64,000 bases of DNA, taken from positions 1 to 64,000 of the forward strand of contig JAUSLQ010000207.1 in NCBI GenBank assembly GCA_030645675.1, read 5' to 3'. Every line of letters starts with the position of its first letter. The stretch's first letter is position 1. Under the pieces are notes generated by a model. That model searched no databases and was not told where the DNA came from. It worked only from the letters and a program-made list of their open reading frames with translations. Positions 36,945-46,647 of this stretch are shown here, piece after piece. A program made the position numbers and the translations under genes. The stretch is from Actinomycetota bacterium. Lineage in GTDB: Bacteria > Actinomycetota > Acidimicrobiia > Acidimicrobiales > Ilumatobacteraceae.

Positions 36945-37047
36945 GGAATCCCCCGATCCTCGGCCATGGCGCTCGCGATTCGAGCCCCATGGTGAATGCC
37001 TCGGTCAATGTACGACCGCCCATCGCCAGATTCAAGGAGAAATTCAC

Positions 37048-37071
37048 CATTGGCACTTGATTCGCCCAATG
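37048..37071. promoter_or_regulatory. Inverted repeat CATTGG-N12-CCAATG in a divergent intergenic region
   Basis: cattggcacttgattcgcccaatg between divergent FAH and VOC genes. Confidence 0.5.
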
Positions 37072-37118
37072 CAGAATCGTAGGGTCTGCGTCTGGGGTAC
37101 ACCGAGGGGGTCCTGCCC

Positions 37119-38027
37119 ATGCCGCTTCACCGTCTGTCCGCCGTCCACGTCCGCGTGGCGCGCTACGCCGAGTTCTGCGACTTCTACCGACGCTTCGGGT
37201 TGGAGGAGATCGCATCAGGGCGCTTCGCGTCGGCGCGTGGCGGCCAGCAGCTCCATGTCGAACCCGGCGACCGGAACACCGTCGTGGAGATCGTCATCGG
37301 CGCCGACGCTCCGTCGGATCTGGACGCCGTGGAGGCCGGGCTGCAGGCCGCAGGCCACACGCCCGAGCGCCCCAGTTCAGAGACCCTGCTCGTGGCCGAG
37401 CCCACGACCGGCATCACCATCAGGGTGACGGTCGAGCCACGCGTGCCGGCCATCAGGCCGCGGGGTGGGATCCCGGAGGTGAACCGCGCCGAGCTGGTGG
37501 GCCGGGCCCGGGTGCGGCCGCAACGGCTGGGCCACATGGTGCTGGGCTGCCCAGACGTCGATGCGGTGAACCGCTTCTTCACCGAGTGCCTCGGGATGCG
37601 GATCAGCGACGAGGTGATCGGCGCCGTGTTCCTCCGGTTCGACACCGACCACCACAACCTCGCGTTCCTCCGCAGCGATCACACGTGGCTGCACCACATG
37701 GCGTGGAAGGTGGGCAGCGTCGACGAGGTGGGGTACGGCGCGATGCAGCTGATCGACCACGACCAGTCCACGAACTGCTACGGGCTCGGCCGGCACGCGG
37801 CCAGCGCCAACTACTTCTGGTACCTGCGCGACCCGTCGGGAAGTCTCGCCGAGTACTACCACTCGGAGTTCGACGACCTCGTCGACGACGCTGAGTTCTG
37901 GAACCCTGTCCCCAACCAGGCGCCGATGCCCGTGGCGTCGTGGGGCCCGAGCCTGCCCCCGACGTTCTTCGCCCCCACCGGCCAGCTGTCGGCAGGCGCC
38001 ACACAACCAGGAGAGGAGGGGCCGTGA
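37119..38027 (+). CDS. VOC family protein / extradiol dioxygenase-like (two VOC modules)
   Basis: HRLSAVHVRVARYAEFCDFYRRFGLEE and RLGHMVLGCPDVDAVNRFFTECLGMRISD...NLAFLRSDHTWLHHMAWKV...YYHSEFD. Confidence 0.8.
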   Translation: MPLHRLSAVHVRVARYAEFCDFYRRFGLEEIASGRFASARGGQQLHVEPGDRNTVVEIVIGADAPSDLDAVEAGLQAAGHTPERPSSETLLVAEPTTGITIRVTVEPRVPAIRPRGGIPEVNRAELVGRARVRPQRLGHMVLGCPDVDAVNRFFTECLGMRISDEVIGAVFLRFDTDHHNLAFLRSDHTWLHHMAWKVGSVDEVGYGAMQLIDHDQSTNCYGLGRHAASANYFWYLRDPSGSLAEYYHSEFDDLVDDAEFWNPVPNQAPMPVASWGPSLPPTFFAPTGQLSAGATQPGEEGP

Positions 38028-39337
38028 CGATCGACCACTCGACGGAGGCGACGAACCTCACCGTCAGACGGACCGGGCGCATGGTCCACGACGTACCGGA
38101 GACCGGCGAGTTCATGGTGCACCGCAGCGCGTTCACCGACGGCGCCGTGCTGGAACGCGAGCGCCGGAACATCCTCTCGCGGTGCTGGGTGTACGTCGGC
38201 CACGCGTCCGAGATCCCGAACGTCGGCGACTACCGGACACGCTCGGTCGTCGGGCGCCAGGTGATCTTCTGCCGCGACCGCAACGACGAGGTCCGCGTGC
38301 TGCTCAACACCTGTCGCCACAGAGGAGCGCTCGTCTGTCGCGAGCCGCAAGGCAACGACACCACGTTCACGTGCTTCTACCACAAGTGGCAGTACCGCAA
38401 CTCGGGTGAGCTGATCGGCGTCCCGGGCAAGATCTCCTTCCCCGAGTCGTTCACCCTCGCCGACAACGGACTGGCCTCTGCGTCGCAGGTCGAGACCTAC
38501 AGGGACTTCGTCTTCGCCAGCTTCGACTCTTCCGCGCCTCCGCTGGTCGAGTACCTCGCCGGCGCCGCCGACTTCATCGACCGGATCGCCGACCAGGGCT
38601 TCCGCGACGGCATGGAGATCGTCGACGGAGCTCATCTGTACAGCATGCGCTGCAACTGGAAGCTCGTCGTCGAGAACTCGATCGACGGTTACCACGGCTT
38701 CCCGGTGCACTCCACGTACTTCCAGTACATCGGATCGCGCGGCGTCGACCTCTCCGTCGGCCTCGACGGAGTGCCGCGCGACCTGGGCAACGGGCACGCG
38801 TGCCTCGACTACCTCGCGCCGTTCGCCCGCACCGTCGCCCGCACCACGGCGCCGATGAGCGACCGCGCCAAGCAGCTCATCACCGACATCCGCGCCGAGG
38901 CCGACGCAGCGCTGGGTGAAGAGCGGGCGGCGCTCGTGGCCGACCGCTCCAAGAACATCTTCGTCTACCCCAACCTCTTGATCATCGATGCTGCATCCCT
39001 GCAGATCCGCGTCCTCGACCCGGTCGCCACGGACTACACGAACATCAGCGCCTGGCTCCTCGCCCCGCGCGGCGAGGATCGTGAGCTCCGCCAGATCAGG
39101 AGCGACTCGTACCAGGAGTTCCTCGGCCCGGGTGGCTTCGCCACCCCAGACGACTGCGAGGCACTGGAGACGTGCCAGATCGGCTACCAGAACATCGCCG
39201 AGGTCGAGTGGAACCTCGTCAACAAGGGTTATGGCGTCGACGCTCCCGAAGCGGTCGACAACGAGACGCAGATCAGGGCGTTCTGGCGGCAGTGGGACAG
39301 CGACATGGCCGGCGGCCCGGATGGAGGAACACGATGA
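38024..39337 (+). CDS. Rieske aromatic ring-hydroxylating dioxygenase, alpha subunit
   Basis: GTG start overlapping upstream TGA; Rieske CRHRGALVCREPQGNDTTFTCFYHKW; ENSIDGYHGFPVH iron-site region. Confidence 0.9.
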   Translation: MTIDHSTEATNLTVRRTGRMVHDVPETGEFMVHRSAFTDGAVLERERRNILSRCWVYVGHASEIPNVGDYRTRSVVGRQVIFCRDRNDEVRVLLNTCRHRGALVCREPQGNDTTFTCFYHKWQYRNSGELIGVPGKISFPESFTLADNGLASASQVETYRDFVFASFDSSAPPLVEYLAGAADFIDRIADQGFRDGMEIVDGAHLYSMRCNWKLVVENSIDGYHGFPVHSTYFQYIGSRGVDLSVGLDGVPRDLGNGHACLDYLAPFARTVARTTAPMSDRAKQLITDIRAEADAALGEERAALVADRSKNIFVYPNLLIIDAASLQIRVLDPVATDYTNISAWLLAPRGEDRELRQIRSDSYQEFLGPGGFATPDDCEALETCQIGYQNIAEVEWNLVNKGYGVDAPEAVDNETQIRAFWRQWDSDMAGGPDGGTR

Positions 39338-39846
39338 CCAGCACCGTGACGGACGCACTCCTGCTGCGACTACGCATCGAGGATTTCCTCTTCACGGAGG
39401 CCGAGCTCCTCGACGCCTGGAAGCTCGACGAGTGGCTCGCACTGTTCGAACCGGACGGGCGCTACTTCGTGCCGCCGACCGACAGGCCCGATGCGCGCGA
39501 CACCATCGCCACTGCGTTCATCATCGCCGACGACCACGAGCGCCTCACGGGGCGCGTCCGCCGGCTCGCCACGGACGCAGCGTGGGTGGAGCGCCCGCGA
39601 TCGCGCACGCACCGGGTGGTCGGGAACGTCCGCGTGGAGAGCGGCACGGATTCCGTAGGCGACGACGTCGTTGCCCGCTCGAGCTTCATCGTCCACCGCG
39701 TCCGCCGTGGCGTGACCGACTGCTTCACGGGCCGCTACGAGCACCGGCTGCGCGTCGTCGGCGACTCGTTCCGGATCCGGGAGCGATGGGCCGTCCTCAC
39801 GGCAGAGGCACTCCAGCCCACCGGCAAGATCGGATTCATCCTGTGA
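39334..39846 (+). CDS. Aromatic ring-hydroxylating dioxygenase, beta subunit
   Basis: IEDFLFTEAELLDAWKLDEWLALFEPDGRYFVP; 4-nt overlap after alpha subunit. Confidence 0.88.
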   Translation: MTSTVTDALLLRLRIEDFLFTEAELLDAWKLDEWLALFEPDGRYFVPPTDRPDARDTIATAFIIADDHERLTGRVRRLATDAAWVERPRSRTHRVVGNVRVESGTDSVGDDVVARSSFIVHRVRRGVTDCFTGRYEHRLRVVGDSFRIRERWAVLTAEALQPTGKIGFIL

Positions 39847-40586
39847 GCACCGACACTCCCGTGGCCATCGTCACCGGCGCCGGATCCGGCATCGGCGCCG
39901 CCATCTCCCGGCGACTCGCCGCGGACGGCTACCACATGGTCCTGTCCGACCTCGACGACTCGCGGCTCGCACCCGTCGCTGCGTCGATCCCCGGCAGCGT
40001 CGTCCACCTCGGCGACCTCAGCCGCGCCGGCACGGGTGACGCTCTGGTCGCGGTGGCCGTCCAGGCCTGGGGCCGGCTGGACGTGCTCGTCAACAACGCC
40101 GGCGGCGGCGTGATCCTGCCGACGCTGCAGCACACCGAGGAGACGCTCCAGGCCACCATCGACCGGAACCTGTGGACCACGATCCGCTGCACGCTCGCCG
40201 CGATCCCCGTGATGCAGGCGGCCGGATACGGTAGGGTGGTGAACATCGGCGCCGACTCGGTGAAGAGCGGGGTACCCGCGCACGCGATGTACAACGCGGC
40301 CAAGGGCGGTGTGCACGCCATGGTGGGCGGGCTCGCCCGCGAGTTCGCCCGCGACGGCATCACGTTCAACGTGGTGGCCCCCTGCATGGTGCTCACCGAC
40401 GAGGTCCAGGTGATGTGGGACGAGAAACCAGCGTTCATGCAGCCGTTCCTCGACGTCATCCCCGTCGGTCGCCCCGCCAAGATGGAGGAGGTGGCTTCCG
40501 CCGTGGCCTACCTCGCGTCGGCGGAAGCAGCGTTCATCACCGGCCAGGTCATCGGAGTCAACGGTGGCTCCAACTTCCTCGGGTGA
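39843..40586 (+). CDS. SDR family oxidoreductase
   Basis: GTG start 39843; [32 protein letters not shown]. Confidence 0.88.
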   Translation: MSTDTPVAIVTGAGSGIGAAISRRLAADGYHMVLSDLDDSRLAPVAASIPGSVVHLGDLSRAGTGDALVAVAVQAWGRLDVLVNNAGGGVILPTLQHTEETLQATIDRNLWTTIRCTLAAIPVMQAAGYGRVVNIGADSVKSGVPAHAMYNAAKGGVHAMVGGLAREFARDGITFNVVAPCMVLTDEVQVMWDEKPAFMQPFLDVIPVGRPAKMEEVASAVAYLASAEAAFITGQVIGVNGGSNFLG

Positions 40587-40590
40587 CGCC

Positions 40591-41397
40591 ATGAGCAACG
40601 CATCCGAGCCGCGATACTCGGCATTCCCCGACCTCACCCTCGACCGACCCGCCGACGGTGTCCTGCGCCTGACGCTCGACGCGCCTGGCCTCAATGCCGT
40701 CACGCCCGCGGTGCACCAGCAGTTCGCGGACATCTGGCCCGTGATCGACAGGGACGACTCCGTGCGGTGCGTGCTGCTGCGCGGCGCCGGTCGGGCGTTC
40801 TCCGCCGGTGGCAGCTTCGAGCTGATCGACAGGGTCATCAACAGTGACGAGGGCCGGCTGCGAACGATGCGCGAGGCACGCGACATGGTCACGAACCTCG
40901 TGAACTGCTCGAAGCCGATCGTCGCTGCGATCCATGGCGTCGCCGTCGGTGCCGGACTCGTCGCGGCGATGCTCGCCGACATCACGGTCGCCGCGAGGAC
41001 GACGCGCATCATCGACGGTCACACCCGGCTCGGCGTGGCGGCCGGCGACCACGCCGCCCTGTGCTGGCCCTTGCTGTGCGGGATGGCGAAGGCGAAGTAC
41101 TACCTCCTCACGTGCGACGAGCTGTCAGGCGAAGAGGCAGAGCGGATCGGGCTGATCTCGATCTGCGTGCCCGACGGCGAGGAGCAGGACCGTGCCATGG
41201 CCATCGCCGTCCAGCTTGCGGCCGGCTCCCAGATGGCGATCCGCCTCACCAAGCACACCTTGAACCACTGGTACCGGGCACAGATGCCGATCTTCGATGC
41301 CAGCCTCGCCTACGAGATGCTCGGGTTCACAGGGGCCGATGCCCGCGAGGGCCTCGCCAGCCACCTCGAGAAACGCCCGCCGAACTTCTCGCGCTGA
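40591..41397 (+). CDS. Enoyl-CoA hydratase/isomerase family protein
   Basis: [35 protein letters not shown]. Confidence 0.88.
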   Translation: MSNASEPRYSAFPDLTLDRPADGVLRLTLDAPGLNAVTPAVHQQFADIWPVIDRDDSVRCVLLRGAGRAFSAGGSFELIDRVINSDEGRLRTMREARDMVTNLVNCSKPIVAAIHGVAVGAGLVAAMLADITVAARTTRIIDGHTRLGVAAGDHAALCWPLLCGMAKAKYYLLTCDELSGEEAERIGLISICVPDGEEQDRAMAIAVQLAAGSQMAIRLTKHTLNHWYRAQMPIFDASLAYEMLGFTGADAREGLASHLEKRPPNFSR

Positions 41398-41411
41398 CCA
41401 TTCCAGGCTGA

Positions 41412-42362
41412 TCAGGCGTCGGCGGCGACGACCGGGTTCGTCATCGTGCCGATGCGATCGCCAGTGATCGTCACCTCGTCGCCGGGCTTCAAGAAGAGGA
41501 ACGGCCGCTCCCCCATCCCGACGCCACCCGGTGTTCCTGTCGAGATCACGTCACCCGGCCGGAAGTGGTACCACTGCGAGTAGTACGACACGAGGTACGC
41601 CAGGCTGAACGCCAAGTCGTCGGTGCAGGCCGACTGCTTGAGAGTCCCGTTCAGCCGCAGCTGGAAGGTCACTCCCGTGGGGTCGAGCTCGTCCTTCGTC
41701 GCAATCGCCGGGCCGAGCGGGCAGAAGCTCGGGAACTGCTTGCCGAGCAGGTTCAGGTCCCATGCCTTCGTCGCGTCGAGCCCTTGGAGCTCGTGCATCG
41801 GCCGTACCCAGTTCCTCGCCGAGACGTCGTTGATCATCGTGTAGCCGACGATGTGATCGAGAGCCTCCGCCTCGGTGACGTTGTGGCAGTGACGTCCGAT
41901 CACGCCGCAGAACTCGGCCTCCCAGTCGACCATGTCGGGCGCCTGTGCAGGGAGGACGATCGGGTCGCCGGGGCCGACGACGGCGGCAGGGCTCTTCAGG
42001 AAGGCAGTGGGTGTGTCCGGCGGTGTCCCACCCATCTCGTGCAGGTGCTGGCGATAGCTCATCCCGCACGACAGGACGTGTGTGGGATCCGGGATCGGCG
42101 CACCGACGACCGCGTCCGTGAACGGCACCAGAGCAGATCGGGCGCGCAGCGCGCCCATCGTGGTGTCGGAGCTGGCCACCTTGTCGATGATCCTGCGGAG
42201 GCGGTCGAGCGCAGCATCGCCACCCTCGATGACACCCTTCAGGGTGGACGGCAGCGGGTCCTCTCCGAGGACTGCGACCGCTTCTGCGAGGTCGAGGACC
42301 TCGTCGTCGACGACGACGCCGGCCGACGAACCCACCTGGGTCTTCAGCGAGACGAGGCGCAT
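41412..42362 (-). CDS. Fumarylacetoacetate hydrolase family protein
   Basis: MRLVSLKTQVGSSAGVVVDDEVLDL start at 42362; LSCGMSYRQHLHEMGG, DWEAEFCGVIGRH, GDVISTGTPGGVG. Confidence 0.88.
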   Translation of the reverse strand: MRLVSLKTQVGSSAGVVVDDEVLDLAEAVAVLGEDPLPSTLKGVIEGGDAALDRLRRIIDKVASSDTTMGALRARSALVPFTDAVVGAPIPDPTHVLSCGMSYRQHLHEMGGTPPDTPTAFLKSPAAVVGPGDPIVLPAQAPDMVDWEAEFCGVIGRHCHNVTEAEALDHIVGYTMINDVSARNWVRPMHELQGLDATKAWDLNLLGKQFPSFCPLGPAIATKDELDPTGVTFQLRLNGTLKQSACTDDLAFSLAYLVSYYSQWYHFRPGDVISTGTPGGVGMGERPFLFLKPGDEVTITGDRIGTMTNPVVAADA

Positions 42363-42366
42363 CGGC

Positions 42367-42813
42367 TCAGGGCCACACTGCGGGCACGAACACGGGCGAC
42401 GCGATGCGCTTGGCGAACTTCCACCCCGCAGGGGTGCGGCGGTACTCGTCGTGCATCTCGACCATGCGGCCGTGCGTGGTCGCATACACGAGTGGGGTGC
42501 CCTCGAACGGTCCATGAGCGTGGAAGGTGAGCGCGACAGCGACCCCGGTCGCGATGTCGCTCTCGACGCGGTCGAACCAGAAGTTGGTCATCAGGTGACG
42601 AGTCGTGATCGGCGGGCGCTGCGCCATCCCCTCGCGCAGCTCCGCGTGCCCGCGGTGCACCGGCCCGGCACGGTCGAACACGCAGTCCTCGGTGAAGAGG
42701 TCGATGAGGTCCTCCAACTGGGCGTTGTCGATGTAGCGGGCGAACGCGTAGTTCAGCTGGATGCACTGGTGCTCGATGAGCATCCGCGCTTCGGGGGCCA
42801 GGTCGGCGGCCAT
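42367..42813 (-). CDS. SnoaL/NTF2-like protein
   Basis: MAADLAPEARMLIEHQCIQLNYAFARYIDNAQLEDLIDLFTEDCVFDRAG; 148 aa. Confidence 0.78.
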   Translation of the reverse strand: MAADLAPEARMLIEHQCIQLNYAFARYIDNAQLEDLIDLFTEDCVFDRAGPVHRGHAELREGMAQRPPITTRHLMTNFWFDRVESDIATGVAVALTFHAHGPFEGTPLVYATTHGRMVEMHDEYRRTPAGWKFAKRIASPVFVPAVWP

Positions 42814-43385
42814 CACGACAGCAGCTCCATCTGCTTGCTGAGGACTGCCATCACGTCGACCTCGCGGTCGGAGTCGAACGCCATGATCTCGGCCTCGCTC
42901 CTGCCATCCGCGCGGGCCGCCACCATGTCGTCGGGATCGATCTCGTAGCCCACCGGGTTCTTCGCGTAAAGCGGTCCCGTCAGGAACGCCGTGGCGTCCG
43001 CCGGCGGCATGGTGTCGACGAAGAACTCGAGCACGTTGCCCTCGGGATCCTTGTAGTAGAAGGAGATCGTCGGGCCGTGGTGCACGGCCGTCGCCGGCGT
43101 CACCGTGTCGGTCCTCAACCGGAGATAGTGATCGAGCAGATCGCCCGCTGTGTCGAAGCCGAAGGCGAGGTGCATCAGGCCGGTGCCAGGGGTCTTCGTC
43201 GACGCGTCCGCGGCGCTCAGCATCGCGGCGACCCGGTGATGCTCTTCGTCGTAGGTCATGAACGAGAAGAACGGCGAGTCGAACACCATCTCGCCACCGA
43301 GCACGTTGCAGTACCACTGCATCAGGCCGGATGGGTTCGTGGAGTGCAGCACGACATGGGAGAGGCGTGCGGGTTTGGTCGTCAT
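42813..43385 (-). CDS. VOC family protein
   Basis: LSHVVLHSTNPSGLMQWYCNVLGGEM...HLAFGF...FYYKDPEGNVLEFFVD. Confidence 0.85.
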   Translation of the reverse strand: MTTKPARLSHVVLHSTNPSGLMQWYCNVLGGEMVFDSPFFSFMTYDEEHHRVAAMLSAADASTKTPGTGLMHLAFGFDTAGDLLDHYLRLRTDTVTPATAVHHGPTISFYYKDPEGNVLEFFVDTMPPADATAFLTGPLYAKNPVGYEIDPDDMVAARADGRSEAEIMAFDSDREVDVMAVLSKQMELLS

Positions 43386-43410
43386 GTTCGGATCGGATCC
43401 TTTCGGTCGG

Positions 43411-44661
43411 TCACCCTGCGGTGACGGGAGCCTGTTGGGGTTGCACGTGCTTGGGGTTGAAGACCGCTTCGACGTCGGAGACATCGGCGGCCAGGCCCAA
43501 CGCCGGGCCGCCGCTGGCAAACGACTCCACGGCGTCCAGCAGCGCCTTGCGTCCGCGGTGCACGACGATGTCGGTGGCACCGAGGCTCTCGTCTGTACGG
43601 TCGAGCCAGCCCTGGCCCTCCGCGATCGCGATGTCCTCCATCAGGATCGTCAGGGCACCGCGCCCCGTCGCGATCCCGGTGAACGTCTCGCCGGCTTCCT
43701 GGGCAGCCCGGTCCTGCAGCCACTTGTTCTCGGGCGTGTACTCGGAGCGGAAGTTGTTCAGGTCGGGGAACATCCCGAACGTCTTGCGGCCGAAGCCGTC
43801 GGGCTTCATCGGCACGTTGCGGTTGTACATCAGCTGCCAGAACAGCGTGTGGTCGTCGTCGATCGGCACATGGATCTGAACCGCCTTGTCGTCCATCGGG
43901 TCAGGGCTGACCGTGTGGTGCACGTACCACGGCATGATCCACGCGTAGTTGAGCTCCTTCATCTCGTCCGACGACTGGTAGCGAAGGCCCCACTCCGTGC
44001 TCTCCACGCTGAGGTCGGGGAAGTCGTAGAGCATCTTGCTGTTCGGACGCTCCTTGTCGGAGAAGTAGTTGGCGAGTCGCTGCGTGCCGGCGAACGTCTG
44101 CCTGTTCGTGCGGTTGTGCAGGATCTGAGCGTGGAACGTGTCCCACAGACCCTCGAGCATCTGCACCCAGTTGGCACGGACGATGCCCGTCGCGTGCACG
44201 ATCCCGTCGTCGCCGAGACCCGAGAAGGCGAACTGCGGCCGAGCAGGCGGCTCACCGTCACCGATCCACACCCAGACCATGCCGCCGTCCTCGTAGCAGT
44301 GCCGGGCACCGCTGGGCAGCTTGTCGAGCCGCGCCGTTGCCGGGTGGGTCGGCGCCTCGAGCAGGTGGCCGTCGGCGGAGAAGAGCCAGCCGTGGTAGAT
44401 GCAGCGGATGCAATCGGCCTCGACGATCCCCTGCGCCATCGAGGCGCCCCGGTGCGGGCAGGCCTCGTCCATGATGCCGAGCGCGCCGTCCGCGCCTCGC
44501 CAGGCGACGAAGCTCTGGCCGAGCACACGGAACCGGACAGGTGATCGTCCGGGCTCGACCCGGGCGGAGCGCAACGCAGGGATCCAGTACTGCCGCAGCA
44601 GCTCCCCCGTCGGCGTTCCCTTGCCGACGCGCATGATCGTTTCGTTCTCGAGCTCGTTCAC
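43411..44661 (-). CDS. Rieske oxygenase, phthalate-4,5-dioxygenase/VanA-like alpha subunit
   Basis: CPHRGASMAQGIVEADCIRCIYHGW; NRTNRQTFAGTQRLANYF; 416 aa. Confidence 0.88.
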   Translation of the reverse strand: MNELENETIMRVGKGTPTGELLRQYWIPALRSARVEPGRSPVRFRVLGQSFVAWRGADGALGIMDEACPHRGASMAQGIVEADCIRCIYHGWLFSADGHLLEAPTHPATARLDKLPSGARHCYEDGGMVWVWIGDGEPPARPQFAFSGLGDDGIVHATGIVRANWVQMLEGLWDTFHAQILHNRTNRQTFAGTQRLANYFSDKERPNSKMLYDFPDLSVESTEWGLRYQSSDEMKELNYAWIMPWYVHHTVSPDPMDDKAVQIHVPIDDDHTLFWQLMYNRNVPMKPDGFGRKTFGMFPDLNNFRSEYTPENKWLQDRAAQEAGETFTGIATGRGALTILMEDIAIAEGQGWLDRTDESLGATDIVVHRGRKALLDAVESFASGGPALGLAADVSDVEAVFNPKHVQPQQAPVTAG

Positions 44662-44674
44662 AGGTCCCCCGGGG

Positions 44675-45229
44675 TCACAGGTAGACGGCGAGGTTCGACA
44701 CGCCGAGCGCCGTCTGGTCGAAGTAGATGGTCCGCGAGGCCAGCCTGAAGCCGCTGTCGGCCCTGCGCAGGCAGTCGACCCGACGGCCCGACAGGAGGTC
44801 GTAGTGGGTGTCGTCGTAGCGAGACCTCAGCAGGAGGATGCTGCTGTCGACCCGGTACTCACCGTCGACGTCGGTCTCGTGGACGCGGACGTTGCTGACG
44901 ATGCGACGGGTTCGCGAGGCCGGGTTCTCGGCCCACGCACTCGAGGTCTGGGTGAGGCGCATGACCTTCAGGAAGATCGTCATCGCGTTCTCCTCGAAGT
45001 GGGCGGCTTCCTCGTCGAACGGAGAGCCGGAACCACGCTCGGTGAAGCAGCGGATCGGAGCCCGGTACACGAGGTCCTCGGCGAGCAGCTGGATCCAGCC
45101 CATCAGGTCGTCCTCGTCGAGCAGCTGGGCCTCGTCCTCGAGGTGCTCGACGATGTCGCCGTGGAGCGGCTCGGACGCACGGACGCGTCGTCCGGTCGCC
45201 TCCTTGTAGGGCGTGTCAGCAGTCGGCAT
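44675..45229 (-). CDS. Aromatic ring-hydroxylating dioxygenase, beta subunit
   Basis: 184 aa; DDLMGWIQLLAEDLVYRAPI...TRRIVSNVRVHETDVDGEYRVDSSILLLRSR. Confidence 0.82.
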   Translation of the reverse strand: MPTADTPYKEATGRRVRASEPLHGDIVEHLEDEAQLLDEDDLMGWIQLLAEDLVYRAPIRCFTERGSGSPFDEEAAHFEENAMTIFLKVMRLTQTSSAWAENPASRTRRIVSNVRVHETDVDGEYRVDSSILLLRSRYDDTHYDLLSGRRVDCLRRADSGFRLASRTIYFDQTALGVSNLAVYL

Positions 45230-46644
45230 CAGAGCCTCCCCGTCAGGTGACCCAGGTACTCGGTCCAGAAGGCCCATTGGGTGTTGTCCTTCGGGAATCC
45301 GTCGTAGATGTCGCCGGGCCCCGGCCATCCCTCGGGCTTCCCCTCCGGCGTGATGGTCTGGTAGCGGAGCTTCTGCCGGCGTCCGAGGGCACCGCGGGCC
45401 GACTTCTGCTGCAGCGGCCAGATGTCGCTGTCGTCGGACTCGACGAAGCCGCTGACGCCGAACGTCGCCGCGGTGAACATGCGGACGTTCTCGCGGAGCT
45501 CGGGCGACGAGTCGCGCTCGGCGACGGTCCAGGACATCACTTCGAAGCGGTCCGGTCCCTTTGGCACCCAGGTGCGCCACGAGATGAACGCGCCGAGCGT
45601 GCCATCCGGCAACGGCTGGTGCATCACGATGCCGCCGATGTTCGGGAAGAACGAACCGACCTGGGGCGGGCGCTTCGCCAGCATCTCCACCTGCTCCGGC
45701 GAGAACTTCTGGACGATCTGGTCGACCATGTCGACCGACATGCCGGGCGGTGGCTGCATGCGCAGACGCTCGACGGCGCTGAGGCTCTTCAGATCCCGGC
45801 CCTTCAGGGCATTGAGGTAGTGCTCCTCCTCCACGTCGAAGCAGCGCACGAACGAGCCGCGGTGCGCAGCGCTCGTCCCCGCCATCGCCGGCTCCTGCAC
45901 CGGCCCGTCCGTCGACAGCATCCCGAGCTCCTGCATCGACTTGTGCAGGCTCAGGGTGTGGAAGATGTCGCCGGCGAACTGCTCGCCGGCCGTCTTCCAG
46001 TTGGCACGGATCGTGAAGCGCTGGGGTGGGCCGATCACCGTCATGCCCGCACTCGTGCGGTCGAACATGAGGTCCCAGTACCAGGTCATCGGTCCGAGGG
46101 TGTCCCGCAGCGACGGGGCGTCCAGATCGAAGTTCACGAAGATCATTCCGGCGTACTGCTCCACGCGCGCTGACTGCAGACTGAGCTCTTCTTTCGAGCG
46201 GAGCTCGCCGTGCATCTTCTCGCGGGCGATCGGCGCGCCGAGGAAGCGACCGTCGGGTCGGAAGGCCCACGCGTGGTACGGACAGGTGAACCTGAGCGCG
46301 TTGCCCTTCTCGTAGCGGCACAGGCGCGCACCGCGGTGGGTGCAGACGTTGAGCGCCGCCGTGATCGAGCCGTCCTCGGCGCGCGAAACGACGATCTCGT
46401 CCTCGCCGACGTAGCGGAGGACGTAGTCACCGGGCAGGCGGATCTCGTCCTCGTGGGCGACGATGTTCCACGTGCGAGGAAAGAGGCGATCCAGCTCGAG
46501 CTGATAGATCTCCGGGTCGCTCAACACGCGCATCGACACCTCGCGGTAGTCGAGGTCGAAGAGCTCGTCGAGGAAGACCCCGTCAGCGAGCACCGGCGAC
46601 GACGCCAACGGCACGTCCTTCAACGGCACGTCCTTCAACGGCAC
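45229..46644 (-). CDS. Rieske aromatic ring-hydroxylating dioxygenase, alpha subunit
   Basis: CTHRGARLCRYEKGNALRFTCPYHAW Rieske motif; 471 aa. Confidence 0.88.
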   Translation of the reverse strand: MPLKDVPLKDVPLASSPVLADGVFLDELFDLDYREVSMRVLSDPEIYQLELDRLFPRTWNIVAHEDEIRLPGDYVLRYVGEDEIVVSRAEDGSITAALNVCTHRGARLCRYEKGNALRFTCPYHAWAFRPDGRFLGAPIAREKMHGELRSKEELSLQSARVEQYAGMIFVNFDLDAPSLRDTLGPMTWYWDLMFDRTSAGMTVIGPPQRFTIRANWKTAGEQFAGDIFHTLSLHKSMQELGMLSTDGPVQEPAMAGTSAAHRGSFVRCFDVEEEHYLNALKGRDLKSLSAVERLRMQPPPGMSVDMVDQIVQKFSPEQVEMLAKRPPQVGSFFPNIGGIVMHQPLPDGTLGAFISWRTWVPKGPDRFEVMSWTVAERDSSPELRENVRMFTAATFGVSGFVESDDSDIWPLQQKSARGALGRRQKLRYQTITPEGKPEGWPGPGDIYDGFPKDNTQWAFWTEYLGHLTGRL

Positions 46645-46645
46645 G
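46606..46645. repeat. 15-bp tandem repeat (about 2.7 copies) at the 5' end of the Rieske alpha gene
   Basis: caacggcacgtcctt x2 + caacggcacg; encodes [M/V]PLKD-VPLKD-VPLAS and gives three in-frame GTG codons. Confidence 0.85.
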
Positions 46646-46647
46646 GC

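Noticed and set aside
38988-40586. 532-aa ORF spanning beta subunit and SDR
   Set aside because: N-terminal 280 aa are out-of-frame translation of the Rieske alpha/beta genes; real SDR starts at GTG 39843
44675-46321. 548-aa minus ORF as one protein
   Set aside because: Only the last 184 aa (from 45229) are the beta subunit; the rest is out-of-frame sequence of the alpha gene
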